Source of the DNA: Phyllobacteriaceae bacterium
GTDB taxonomy: Bacteria; Pseudomonadota; Alphaproteobacteria; Rhizobiales; Rhizobiaceae
NCBI GenBank assembly: GCA_002708825.1
Contig: PAPF01000040.1
Location: 1 to 64,000 of the forward strand
Length of the DNA: 64,000 nt
Reading direction: 5' to 3'
Shown here: positions 17,398-26,188 of the stretch, one piece after another
Layout: the number at the start of each line of letters is the position of its first letter
How positions within the stretch are numbered: the first letter of the stretch is position 1
The notes under the pieces: generated by a model
Seen by the model: the letters and a program-made list of their open reading frames with translations, nothing else
Databases searched by the model: none
Told to the model about the DNA's origin: nothing
Program-made: the position numbers and the translations under genes

Positions 17398-18849
17398 TCA
17401 CTCGCTGTCCGGAAGATCGAGGAAATGACCCGGGCGGGTAACGGGCGCCCTGCCCTCGGCGATCTTCGCGCTGTTGATCCTGGATGTTTTCATCGTGTCG
17501 ACATTGCCGAGAAAGAAGTCGGCCGTGCTCATCGGCTGTTCCGCGTCCAGCGGCGTCACCACCTTCTTCGTCGGATCGATCGGCTTGACGAGATGGGGCG
17601 TCACGATGATCACCAGGTCCGTCTCGCGCCGCTGGTAGGCCTTGGACGAAAAGAGCTGGCCGAGCACCGGCAGCTTGCCCAGCCCCGGCACACGGTCGGA
17701 GGTCGACATGTTCTCGCTTTGCAGGAGGCCCGCCAGCATGAACGACTGGCCGCTCTTCAGATCCACCGAGGTGCTTGCCCGCCGCACCACGAAGCCGGGA
17801 ATCGCGATGTCCCCGATCCGGTAGGAGTTGGATGTGTCGACGGAGGAAACCTCTGGCGCGATGTCCAGGCTGATAAGGCCGTCCTCGAGCACGGTCGGCG
17901 TGAATTCCAGGCTGACGCCGAATTTCTTGAACTCGACCGTCACCGTGTCGTTGTCGCTGGCGACGGGAATGGGAAATTCGCCGCCGGCCAGGAAGCTGGC
18001 CTTCTGGCCGGACCGGGCGATCAGGTTCGGCTCGGCGAGGCGGCGCGCCATGCCGCGGTCCTCCAGCGCCTTGATCGCAAGGTCGATCCCGAGCCCGCCA
18101 GAGGCATAGGCGCCGATGATGTCGACCGCCGAGGCCCCGCTCGTGCGCGCCGTGTTGCCGTTGAAGCTGATGCCCCCCGCCGGTCCGACATAGGAGACCC
18201 CGATCTGGGCGCCCAGTTCCTGGCCGATATTGCGGTTCATCTCGACGAAACGGACATTGAGTTGCACCTGCTGCGAGGAGGTCAGCGTGACCGAATTGAT
18301 CACTTCTTCCTCGCCCGAGAAACGCTTGGCGACCTTCTGTGCCTTCTCTGCCTGCACGGCATCGCGGGCCTTGCCCGACAGCACCACCCGGCCATTGGCC
18401 GTATCCACCCTGATGTCGGAGCCCGGCGCCACGTCGCGGATGCTGCGCGCCAGCCCGTCCGTGTCGAGCGTCACCTCGATGTCCACCGAGCCGACGAGAT
18501 TGCGGTTGCTGTCAAACAGCGCGATACCGGTCGTCCCGAGATTGTTGCCGAGCACGTAGAAGGACGTATCCGTCAGCGGATTGACATTGGCGATGTCCGG
18601 ATCGCCGATCACGATCTCGTAGAAGGCCGCATTGGTGCGGATGGTCTGCGGCTTGCCCTTGGCCACCTTCACCTTGGCGGTGGAACCGGCATTGATCTGG
18701 ATGACCTGTGCCTGGGAGCGCGCATGGGCATCTGTCGGAACGCCAGCCCCTGCAAGCAAAGCCGCAGCGATGAGCGTGGCGGCGAAAAAGCGCCCAAGCA
18801 TTGCCCTAGGGCCGTTCCGGCCAACCTGCTTTTCCTTCAATCCGTCCAT
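17398..18849 (-). CDS. cpaC: Tad pilus outer-membrane secretin CpaC/RcpA
   Basis: A 483-residue secretin precursor that forms the outer-membrane channel for the Flp pilus. A long signal peptide ends near residue 43 (DAHA). An N-terminal pilus/BON region follows (IGDPDIANVNPLTDTSFYVLGNNLGTTGIALFD... RSIRDVAPGSDIRVDTANGRVVLSGKARDAVQAEKAQKVAKRF), then the secretin core (QVQLNVRFVEMNRNIGQELGAQI... FLAGGEFPIPV... VSLEFTPTVLEDGLISLDIAPEVS... DLVIIVTPHLVKP). Start at 18849 with GAGGGGACGATC before ATG; an internal ATG at 18801 would give a shorter signal peptide. Confidence 0.94.
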   Translation of the reverse strand: MDGLKEKQVGRNGPRAMLGRFFAATLIAAALLAGAGVPTDAHARSQAQVIQINAGSTAKVKVAKGKPQTIRTNAAFYEIVIGDPDIANVNPLTDTSFYVLGNNLGTTGIALFDSNRNLVGSVDIEVTLDTDGLARSIRDVAPGSDIRVDTANGRVVLSGKARDAVQAEKAQKVAKRFSGEEEVINSVTLTSSQQVQLNVRFVEMNRNIGQELGAQIGVSYVGPAGGISFNGNTARTSGASAVDIIGAYASGGLGIDLAIKALEDRGMARRLAEPNLIARSGQKASFLAGGEFPIPVASDNDTVTVEFKKFGVSLEFTPTVLEDGLISLDIAPEVSSVDTSNSYRIGDIAIPGFVVRRASTSVDLKSGQSFMLAGLLQSENMSTSDRVPGLGKLPVLGQLFSSKAYQRRETDLVIIVTPHLVKPIDPTKKVVTPLDAEQPMSTADFFLGNVDTMKTSRINSAKIAEGRAPVTRPGHFLDLPDSE

Positions 18850-18900
18850 GATCGTCCCCTCATCCGGCCCTCCGCCGGTCTGCCCCTGCATTCGCGCCCG

Positions 18901-19821
18901 TCAGCGCCGGATATCCCCTGTGGCGCCGCTGGACGGGACGTTGTAGACCTCCGCCTGCATCCCGCGCGTCACCTTGACTTCCGTGAGTTCCGCGGGCGCC
19001 GCATCGTCCCCGGTCTCGGTAACCGCCGGCAGCCCTGACGAGATCAGGCCTGTCAGCGATGAAAGCGTCGCGCTGTCCTTGGCACCGCCATCATTCTCGG
19101 CAGCCGCGAGCAGCGACAGCGAAACCTGCCCGACGGACCGCGCAAGCGCGATGCGGCGCGCATCCGAAGGCGTCACCTCCAGCGTGACCGTGCGCGAACC
19201 CGGCGTTCCGCCGCCATCACCGCCCGCACTCAGCACACGTGCGCCCGAGACCACCGTTTCGGTGATCATCTCGGCGCCGTTGATCCGCCCCGATTCCTCC
19301 GCCCCGATCGAGCGGGCGACCACCGAACCGCCATTGCGCGTCAGCACGACATCGACCCGGTCCCCCGGTGTCAGGAAGCCGCCGACGCCGGTGATCTCGT
19401 CAGCCGCGATCGTGACTGCCTGCATGCCCGGCGTAAGCCTGTTGGAAAGCGTGGCGCGCCCGTTGGGGCCCGACAGCTTGGCCAGAAGAACCGGTTCGTT
19501 TGCCTCGATTGCCGACAGCACCACGCGGCTTCCATCGGCCAGCACATCCTCTACGCTCGAATAGGCGCCATCCGGCAGCGCGTCCTTCGGCCACGGGATT
19601 TCCGTCATCGCGGCGGTATCGAGCGCGGATCCATAGGCGAGCGGCTGGCGGGCAACCACGATTGAGCCGAATTCGACCCTCGGTACCGTTTCGGTGACCA
19701 CGGCCACGGGCTGCGGCTGGCGCGCTTCGGCTGCGTTCTCCAGCCACATGTTCGCCGCGAAGATCGAAAGCGATCCGAAGATGGCGGCGATGCCCAGCAT
19801 GGGCACGATTTTCTTGTTCAT
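18901..19821 (-). CDS. cpaB: Flp pilus assembly protein CpaB/RcpC
   Basis: A 306-residue periplasmic protein anchored by an N-terminal helix (5-24). An SAF-like domain (about 45-115: VARQPLAYGSALDTAAMTEIPWPKDALP... VLLAKLSGPNGRATLSNRLTPGMQAVTIAADEITGVGGFLTPGDRVDVVLTR) is diagnostic of CpaB/RcpC. Start at 19821; an in-frame ATG further upstream would add a non-hydrophobic arm. It heads the minus-strand Tad unit, divergent from parE. No flp pilin, cpaA peptidase or TadE/F/G gene precedes it here. Confidence 0.92.
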   Translation of the reverse strand: MNKKIVPMLGIAAIFGSLSIFAANMWLENAAEARQPQPVAVVTETVPRVEFGSIVVARQPLAYGSALDTAAMTEIPWPKDALPDGAYSSVEDVLADGSRVVLSAIEANEPVLLAKLSGPNGRATLSNRLTPGMQAVTIAADEITGVGGFLTPGDRVDVVLTRNGGSVVARSIGAEESGRINGAEMITETVVSGARVLSAGGDGGGTPGSRTVTLEVTPSDARRIALARSVGQVSLSLLAAAENDGGAKDSATLSSLTGLISSGLPAVTETGDDAAPAELTEVKVTRGMQAEVYNVPSSGATGDIRR

Positions 19822-20020
19822 CCCCTGCCCCCTGCAGCCGGAGTTTTTATTCATTAGCTGCACAACTATCAGACATTCCTAAAAAATATCGGAATCGGCG
19901 GGTAGGATTTGATTCAACATGTCGCGAAACACGCGGGGGAAGGCTTGCCCCCCGGTCGCGCCAAGGGCGCGAAATGTGCCATGATCGCCAGTGATTCGAT
20001 TATTCCTCTCCGGGACACCG

Positions 20021-22066
20021 ATGGACGACAGCAACGACCTCTTCTCGACCCTGAAGGATCATCAGGCCGCGCCTGAACCGCGGGCGGCGGAGCCCGCGGC
20101 GGAGCGGCGCGCGGCGCGCCAGGCCGATCCGGGCGAGACCTATTCGGCATCCGACATCGAGGTGCTGGAAGGCCTGGAACCGGTGCGCCGGCGCCCCGGC
20201 ATGTATATCGGCGGCACCGACGACAAGGCGTATCACCACCTTTTCGCCGAGGTGATCGACAATTCCATGGACGAGGCCGTTGCCGGCCACGCCACCTTCA
20301 TCGACGTCGAACTGGATGCCGGCGGCTTCCTGACGGTCACCGACAACGGCCGCGGCATCCCGGTCGATCCCCATCCCAAGTTCAGGGACAAGTCCGCCCT
20401 CGAGGTCATCATGACCACGCTCCATGCCGGTGGAAAGTTCGATTCCAAGGTTTACGAGACGTCCGGCGGCCTGCATGGCGTCGGCGTTTCGGTCGTCAAC
20501 GCGCTCTCCGACAGCCTGGAAGTGGAAGTGGCGCGCGGCCGCAGGCTCTACCGCCAGCGCTTCTCGCGCGGCCACCCCCAGGGCGGGCTGGAAGAACTGG
20601 GAGAGGTGCACAACCGGCGCGGAACCAGGGTGCGTTTCCATCCCGATCCCGAAATCTTCGGCAAGGCGGCACGATTCGATCCGGCACGCCTCTTCAAGAT
20701 GGCCCGCTCCAAGGCCTATCTTTTCGGCGGCGTCGAGATCCGCTGGACCTGCGCACCGGAACTGATCGATCCCAAGTCCGGCGTCGAGCCGAAGGCCACC
20801 TTCCATTTCCCCGGCGGCCTGAAGGACTACCTGGAGGCCAGCCTCGGCAAGGAACACCAGGTCACACGCGAGGTCTTCGCGGGCAAGAGCGAGAAGCAGA
20901 GCGGCCATGGCTCGGTGGAATGGGCCGTGACCTGGTATGGCGGCGACGGTTTCGTCAATTCCTACTGCAACACCGTGCCCACGCCCGAGGGCGGCACCCA
21001 CGAAGCCGGATTCCGCACGGCGCTGACCAAGGGCCTGAAGGCCTATGCCGAACTGACCGGCGTCAAGCGCGCCTCCATCATCAGCAATGACGACGTGATG
21101 ATCTCGGCCGCCGGCATGTTGTCGGTCTTCATCCGCGAGCCCGAATTCGTCGGCCAGACCAAGGACAAGCTGGCCACTGCCGAGGCCCATCGCATTGTCG
21201 AGAATGCCATTCGCGATGCCTTCGACCACTGGCTGGCTGCCAGTCCGCAACAGGCCTCCAACCTGCTCGACTGGGTGATCCAGCGCGCCGACGAGCGTAT
21301 GCGCCGCCGCCAGGAAAAGGAAGTCAGCCGCAAGTCCGCCGTGCGCAAGCTGCGCCTGCCGGGCAAGCTGGCCGACTGCACGCAGAACGCCGCCGCGGGC
21401 GCGGAACTCTTCATCGTCGAGGGCGACTCGGCCGGCGGTTCCGCCAAGCAGGCCCGCGACCGCGCCACCCAGGCGGTCCTGCCGCTGCGTGGCAAGATTC
21501 TCAATGTCGCAAGTGCCGGGCGCGACAAGCTCGCCGGCTCCCAGCTGATCCAGGATCTGGTCCAGGCGCTCGGCTGCGGGACGCGCTCGAAGTACCGCGA
21601 GGACGACCTGCGCTACGACCGCGTGATCATCATGACGGACGCCGATGTCGACGGTGCGCATATCGCGTCGCTGCTGATCACCTTCTTCTACCAGGAAATG
21701 CCGGACCTCATCCGCAACGGTCATCTCTTCATGGCCGTGCCGCCGCTCTACAAGCTGACCCAGGGCGGCAAGACCATGTATGCCCGCGACGACGCCCACA
21801 AGGACGAACTCCTGAAGACGGAGTTCTCCGGCCGCTCCAAGGTCGAGATCGGACGGTTCAAGGGTCTGGGCGAGATGATGGCAAGCCAGCTCAAGGAAAC
21901 CACGATGGACCCGCGCAAGCGCACGCTTCTGCGCGTTGAGATGATCTCGGACGCGGAGATCACGAGGACAGCCGTGGACGACCTCATGGGAACAAGGGCC
22001 GAAGCCCGTTTCCGCTTCATCCAGGACAATGCGGCCTTCGCCGACGCGGAGATGCTCGACGTCTGA
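20021..22066 (+). CDS. parE: DNA topoisomerase IV subunit B
   Basis: A 681-residue type IIA topoisomerase ATPase subunit, which with ParC decatenates replicated chromosomes. GHKL ATPase: GMYIGGTDDKAYHHLFAEVIDNSMDEAVAG near 65-95, DNGRGIPVDPHPK, and GGLHGVGVSVVNALS. TOPRIM: FIVEGDSAGGSAKQARDR near 463 and MTDADVDGAHIASLLITFFY near 538. The 681-residue length and TOPRIM spacing fit ParE, not the longer GyrB. Only a weak ribosome site precedes the ATG. parC is not in this window. Confidence 0.95.
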   Translation: MDDSNDLFSTLKDHQAAPEPRAAEPAAERRAARQADPGETYSASDIEVLEGLEPVRRRPGMYIGGTDDKAYHHLFAEVIDNSMDEAVAGHATFIDVELDAGGFLTVTDNGRGIPVDPHPKFRDKSALEVIMTTLHAGGKFDSKVYETSGGLHGVGVSVVNALSDSLEVEVARGRRLYRQRFSRGHPQGGLEELGEVHNRRGTRVRFHPDPEIFGKAARFDPARLFKMARSKAYLFGGVEIRWTCAPELIDPKSGVEPKATFHFPGGLKDYLEASLGKEHQVTREVFAGKSEKQSGHGSVEWAVTWYGGDGFVNSYCNTVPTPEGGTHEAGFRTALTKGLKAYAELTGVKRASIISNDDVMISAAGMLSVFIREPEFVGQTKDKLATAEAHRIVENAIRDAFDHWLAASPQQASNLLDWVIQRADERMRRRQEKEVSRKSAVRKLRLPGKLADCTQNAAAGAELFIVEGDSAGGSAKQARDRATQAVLPLRGKILNVASAGRDKLAGSQLIQDLVQALGCGTRSKYREDDLRYDRVIIMTDADVDGAHIASLLITFFYQEMPDLIRNGHLFMAVPPLYKLTQGGKTMYARDDAHKDELLKTEFSGRSKVEIGRFKGLGEMMASQLKETTMDPRKRTLLRVEMISDAEITRTAVDDLMGTRAEARFRFIQDNAAFADAEMLDV

Positions 22067-22076
22067 TCCCGCCGCC

Positions 22077-22114
22077 GCGCCGCTGGATCACGCCGGCGCG
22101 CCGCTGGATCACGC
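22077..22114. repeat. 21-bp tandem duplication between parE and the DUF2336 gene
   Basis: The 17-mer GCGCCGCTGGATCACGC occurs at 22077-22093 and again at 22098-22114, a 21-bp period. The second copy runs into the last codons of the convergent DUF2336 gene. It looks like a replication-slippage duplication. Confidence 0.7.
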
Positions 22115-23254
22115 AGCCGCGATGGCGAGTGCGTGGCCGCGGGCGTTGAGGCGCAACTGGTCGAGGTGGATCGACTTCAGCAACGCGATCAGGTCGTCAT
22201 TGACGGCCTTGGGCGGCACCGTGGCACCCGGCGTTGCGCCCAGTTCCTGCAGCATCAGCCAGGTCACCTCCTGCACGCCGGTGACGCGTTTGCCGAGCGC
22301 GACCCCCCGCCAGACGCCGAGCGCCCGCAGGATCACCGCATGCGAAGCCTCGGCCAGGCCGCAATCCCGGAAAAGCGCCCGCAACGCATTGTCGCGGCCA
22401 TGGCTGAGCAGGCCGGAAATGCGCTTTTCCGTCTGGCCGGATAGCGAGACGAGGATGGCGCCGAAGAAATCGATCTTGCCATGGGCGACCGCGCGCACGA
22501 TGAAGCCTGTCGTGAGATCGCCCTTGAGCCGCAGATGTTCCACAAGGGCCGGCGTCTCGTGCGCCGGCGTGTTCTCGATCAGGCCGATGGAAGCCTTCGT
22601 GCAGGCATCCTTGACAAGCCGCGCGGCGCGCGCCTGCCCGATCAGCCCCTTGAGCAGCGGCGAGGCCGAGAGTGCCTCGCCCACCTTGACCAGCAGCTGA
22701 TGGCGCACATGGGCCGGAAGTGCGGGATGGTCGAGCAGGGCCTTGCGAACTCCCGCCTCGTGGCCGAGCCGCTCGGCGACCCGGGCAAGCGATATGGCAG
22801 CGATCTGCGCGCCGTCATTTCCGAGCAGTTCGATCACCGCTTCGCCTTCGCCGATCTCGGCGAGCACCGCGCATACGGTGGACGAGAGCGTGCAACGCAT
22901 GGCGATAAGCCTTTGCACCTTGCCGCATCCCTCCGCCGCCCGGTCGATCAGGTCGACATCGCTGAGCAGCGGCGAACGCACCAGGACCAGCGCTGCAACT
23001 TCCGGCTGGTCGGCCGCTAGCGACGCGACCACCTGGGGCGGCGCGGAGGGCGAAAGCGACAGGGCTTCGGCCAGGGCTGCGCGAACCTTCGGAGACGGAT
23101 CGTCGAGCAGGAGCGTGAGGGCCGATTCGGCCGCACAGCGGTGTTCGAAGCTCATCTCGGAACGAAGATAGGCCCTTGCCAGCGCGCTGGCTGCCGCCGC
23201 CCTCTCCGTCACGTTCGCCGTTTCGATCCACCGCAGGAATTTCTGGACTATCAT
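22109..23254 (-). CDS. DUF2336 domain-containing protein
   Basis: A 381-residue, all-helical soluble protein with HEAT-like repeats: RAAAASALARAYLRSEMSFEHRCAAESALTLLLDDPSPKVRAALAEALSLSP, followed by PPQVVASLAADQPEVAALVLVRSPLLSDVDLIDRAAEGC, a hallmark of DUF2336. The family is largely restricted to alphaproteobacteria and its function is not established. It is divergent from the MaoC gene and convergent with parE, ending in the tandem repeat at 22098-22114. Confidence 0.88.
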   Translation of the reverse strand: MIVQKFLRWIETANVTERAAAASALARAYLRSEMSFEHRCAAESALTLLLDDPSPKVRAALAEALSLSPSAPPQVVASLAADQPEVAALVLVRSPLLSDVDLIDRAAEGCGKVQRLIAMRCTLSSTVCAVLAEIGEGEAVIELLGNDGAQIAAISLARVAERLGHEAGVRKALLDHPALPAHVRHQLLVKVGEALSASPLLKGLIGQARAARLVKDACTKASIGLIENTPAHETPALVEHLRLKGDLTTGFIVRAVAHGKIDFFGAILVSLSGQTEKRISGLLSHGRDNALRALFRDCGLAEASHAVILRALGVWRGVALGKRVTGVQEVTWLMLQELGATPGATVPPKAVNDDLIALLKSIHLDQLRLNARGHALAIAAA

Positions 23255-23395
23255 CGGGCCCCACCACCACTAGCACGTTGTTTTCCCACGCTAGGGGGAA
23301 ATGGTTTACGAAGCGTTCACCATGTTTTTCCAGCCCCTTGCCCGCCACATGCTGTCCGGCCTATCAATGGCGCATCGTATCGAGGGAGGTGGTCC

Positions 23396-23854
23396 ATGGC
23401 CGGTCTTTGGCTGGAGGAATTCGAGGTCGGGCAGGTCATTCGCCACCCGCTCACGAAATCGGTGACGGAAAGCGACAACATGCTGTTTTCTGTCATGACG
23501 CTGAACCCGCAACCGCTGCACGTCGATTTCGACTTCGCCGCGAAGAGCGAATGGGGCAAGCCGCTGGTCAACTCCCTGTTCACGCTGGGCCTCATGATCG
23601 GCATTTCCGTGCACGACACCACCATGGGCACCACCATCGGCAATCTCGGCATGACCGATACGGTGTTCCCGCACCCGGTCTTTCATGGCGACACGATCCG
23701 GGTCGAAACGGAGGTTCGCTCGGTACGCGAATCGAAGTCGAAGCAGGACCGCGGCGTTGTCGAATTCGAGCACCGCGCCTTCAACCAGGACGGCATTCTC
23801 GTGGCGCGCTGCGTGCGCCAGGCCATGATGCGCAAGCGGCCAATGGAGGCCTGA
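23396..23854 (+). CDS. MaoC-family hot-dog dehydratase
   Basis: A 152-residue single hot-dog protein. The hydratase-2 motif region TESDNMLFSVMTLNPQPLHVDFDFAAKSEWGKPLVNSLFTLGLMIG supplies the Asp/His-type active site (N/Q-P-L-H-V-D here), and FPHPVFHGDTIRVETEVRSVRESKSKQDRGVVEFEHRAFNQDG is the conserved second half. Members hydrate or dehydrate acyl-CoAs. It has a strong GAGGGAGG ribosome site and ends 4 nt before a CitE-like lyase, implying a shared acyl-CoA pathway such as a methylmalyl- or mesaconyl-CoA route. At 152 residues it is half the size of two-domain mesaconyl-CoA hydratases. Confidence 0.9.
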   Translation: MAGLWLEEFEVGQVIRHPLTKSVTESDNMLFSVMTLNPQPLHVDFDFAAKSEWGKPLVNSLFTLGLMIGISVHDTTMGTTIGNLGMTDTVFPHPVFHGDTIRVETEVRSVRESKSKQDRGVVEFEHRAFNQDGILVARCVRQAMMRKRPMEA

Positions 23855-23858
23855 GACC

Positions 23859-24740
23859 ATGCGATCACTTCTCTTCGTGCCCGGCGACAGCCAGCGCAAG
23901 ATGGACAAGGGACTGGCTTCGGCAGCCGACATACTCTTGATCGACCTTGAGGATTCCGTCGCCCTTGCCGCCAAGCCCGACGCCCGCAAACTGACCGCGG
24001 ACATGCTCGCGGCCAATGGCAGCGCCCATCCCGGCCGTCTTTTCGTGCGCGTCAACGCGCTGGACACCGGTCTCACCGGCGATGACCTCGACGCGGTGAT
24101 GGCAGCCCGCCCGGCCGGCATCATGCTGCCCAAGTGCAACAGCGCGGCCGACGTCATCGCGCTTGATGCGCTGCTGACGGAGGCCGAATCCGCCCATGGC
24201 CTGGAAACACGGTCCACGCGCCTGCTGCCGATCATCACCGAGACGTCCGCCGCGGTTCTGAACGCCCACACCTACGCCGCTTCGCCCCTGCCGCGCCTGG
24301 CTGGCATGACATGGGGTGCAGAAGATCTTTCAGCTGACATTGGCGCCCGGACCAACCGCGATTCGCACGGCGCCTATACCGACGCCTTCCGCCTGGCGCG
24401 CACCGTCACGCTTCTGGCCGCCAATGCCGCCGGCACAGCGGCGGTGGACACGGTCTTCCCCGCCTTTTCGGACATGGACGGTTTCGAACGCGAATGCCGC
24501 GACGCCGAACGTGACGGCTTTACGGCCAAGATGGCCATCCATCCCGCCCAGGTGGAGGTGATCAATCGCGTCTTCACCCCCTCGCCGGAAGCGGTTGCCG
24601 AATCCCGGCAGGTTGTCGAGGCCTTCGAGGCGGCCGGCAATCCGGGCGTGGTCGGAATCGATGGAAAGATGTATGACAGGCCGCACCTGCGCCGCGCCGA
24701 GCGCATCCTTGCGCGGGCCAGTGCTGCCGGGATCATCTGA
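23859..24740 (+). CDS. HpcH/HpaI (CitE-like) CoA-ester lyase
   Basis: A 293-residue TIM-barrel lyase: MRSLLFVPGDSQRKMDKGLASAADILLIDLEDSVA at the N terminus, the RVNALDT block, GIMLPKCNSAADV, LLPIITETSAAVLNA with the metal-binding glutamate, WGAEDLSADIG, and KMAIHPAQVEVIN near the C terminus. Family members cleave or form malyl-CoA, methylmalyl-CoA or citramalyl-CoA with Mg2+. It begins 4 nt after the MaoC stop, so the two are co-transcribed. The exact substrate cannot be told from the sequence. Confidence 0.92.
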   Translation: MRSLLFVPGDSQRKMDKGLASAADILLIDLEDSVALAAKPDARKLTADMLAANGSAHPGRLFVRVNALDTGLTGDDLDAVMAARPAGIMLPKCNSAADVIALDALLTEAESAHGLETRSTRLLPIITETSAAVLNAHTYAASPLPRLAGMTWGAEDLSADIGARTNRDSHGAYTDAFRLARTVTLLAANAAGTAAVDTVFPAFSDMDGFERECRDAERDGFTAKMAIHPAQVEVINRVFTPSPEAVAESRQVVEAFEAAGNPGVVGIDGKMYDRPHLRRAERILARASAAGII

Positions 24741-24767
24741 TCACGGCCGCCCTGCCCGGGACAACGC

Positions 24768-25574
24768 CTAGCGGCATTCGGGCATGGCAAGCAGTTCCAG
24801 ATCCACCAGCCGCCCCTTGATGCGGAAGTCGCCGTAATCCGTGTCGAAATCACGGGCAATGCCGCTGTCGTGCAGCTTGAATCCGATCCGGTAGATCGGC
24901 GTGGCATCGGTGTCGGGTTGCGGATCGTCGAAATAGGCGATGGACACAGCCCAGTAGGGTTTGTCCGACAGGGCCGCAGCCGCCGTTGTTTCCTCGTCCC
25001 CGGCCGAAGACTCCTTGCGCGCACCGATGATGACGGTCGTCGTGAGCACCTTGTCGGCGCCTTCGGTTCCGTCGAAGATCGTCGTCTCGTAGAAATGCTC
25101 GCCGTTGCGCGCCCGCTCCAGCAGGTCGATCATGTGTTCCGCCGGAAACAGTGCCGGCGTCAGCCGCACAGTGCCTTCGTCGGGCTTTTCGAGATCCACC
25201 TTGACGCCATCGGATACGGCATGCGCGGTGCCCTTCACTTCCTTGTCCAGTTGTTCGTCCACATAGGACTTGGTCACGAAGGTGAAGAGGTCCTGCTCCG
25301 GATTCTCGTAGGTCGCCACCTGCTGGTCGATCATCCGGGCGTTCTCGGCCGTCTGGAACTGGGTGACGGACCGGAAACTGACCGTGTAGCCGTCACAGGC
25401 AGAGCCGTTGAACTCGTAGACCATGCGCCCGCTGACCCCGGAAATGCCGGACCGTTCCGATGCGTCGATCAGGCTGAGGTCGTAGACCGCCCGGTGCGGC
25501 GCCAGTTGCGGCGCGGACAGCGCCGGCGTGATCGCGCCTGAAACGACAAGGGCTGCTATCAACGGTGCACGCAT
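24768..25574 (-). CDS. eipB: Cell envelope integrity protein EipB (DUF1849)
   Basis: A 268-residue periplasmic protein. Signal peptide 1-20 (ALSA), then the DUF1849 beta-barrel-like domain: LAPHRAVYDLSLIDASERSGISGVSGRMVYEFNGSACDGYTVSFRSVTQFQ. The two cysteines, C60 and C267 (next to last residue), match the conserved disulfide pair described for Brucella EipB, an envelope-homeostasis protein of alphaproteobacteria. Start at 25574 with AGGA upstream. It is convergent with the CoA-lyase gene and divergent from the RidA-like gene. Confidence 0.9.
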   Translation of the reverse strand: MRAPLIAALVVSGAITPALSAPQLAPHRAVYDLSLIDASERSGISGVSGRMVYEFNGSACDGYTVSFRSVTQFQTAENARMIDQQVATYENPEQDLFTFVTKSYVDEQLDKEVKGTAHAVSDGVKVDLEKPDEGTVRLTPALFPAEHMIDLLERARNGEHFYETTIFDGTEGADKVLTTTVIIGARKESSAGDEETTAAAALSDKPYWAVSIAYFDDPQPDTDATPIYRIGFKLHDSGIARDFDTDYGDFRIKGRLVDLELLAMPECR

Positions 25575-25720
25575 CAGTTCATCCTGCTCTTGCGCCACGC
25601 TGGCCCACCGTGGCATCTCTTCTTCCATGTGCTGCCAGGCTTTGGCATTTTCGTGGCCGGCCGGCAGGCACACCAGCAAACCGTACTATTCCAGTCCTTC
25701 ACAAAAAGGAAAAGCCGAAC

Positions 25721-26185
25721 ATGGGAGAATCCGCAGAGCAAAGGCTCGCCGCCATGGGAATCGAACTGCCCGAGCCAGCCGCGCCGGCAGCCAACTACGT
25801 CGCCTTCATGCAATCGGGCAATCTGCTGTTCACAGCCGGGCAACTGCCGCTGAAGGACGGCAAGCTCGTCGCAAGCGGGCTTGTCGGCCGCGATCTCGAC
25901 ACCGCAGCCGGTGCGGAAGCTGCGAAGTGGTGCGCGGTCAACATCCTTGCGCAGGCGCGGATGGCGCTGGGTTCGCTGGACCGCGTCGCGCGGATCGTGA
26001 AGATCACGGTCTTCGTCGCCTCCGCACCCGGTTTCACCGAGCAGCATCTCGTCGCCAATGGCGCTTCGGATCTGCTCGTTGCCGCACTTGGCGACAAGGG
26101 ACGCCATGCCCGCTCGGCGGTCGGGATGGCGGCGCTGCCGCTCAATGCGCCCGTCGAGGTCGAGGCCGTCATCGAGGTTGCCTGA
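25721..26185 (+). CDS. RidA/YjgF-family protein
   Basis: A 154-residue RidA-like protein (MGIELPEPAAPAANYVAFMQSGNLLFTAGQLPLKDGKL... GLVGRDLDTAAGAEAAKWCAVNILAQARMALGSLDRVARIVKITVFVAS... GDKGRHARSAVGMAALPLNAPVEVEAVIEV). The conserved RSAVGMAALP arginine, which binds the substrate carboxylate in RidA, is present. The size and the N-terminal extension match the YjgF_endoribonc subgroup rather than classic 128-residue RidA. Start at 25721 with AAAAGGAAAAG upstream. It is 3 nt from the phosphodiesterase gene. Confidence 0.9.
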   Translation: MGESAEQRLAAMGIELPEPAAPAANYVAFMQSGNLLFTAGQLPLKDGKLVASGLVGRDLDTAAGAEAAKWCAVNILAQARMALGSLDRVARIVKITVFVASAPGFTEQHLVANGASDLLVAALGDKGRHARSAVGMAALPLNAPVEVEAVIEVA

Positions 26186-26188
26186 TCA

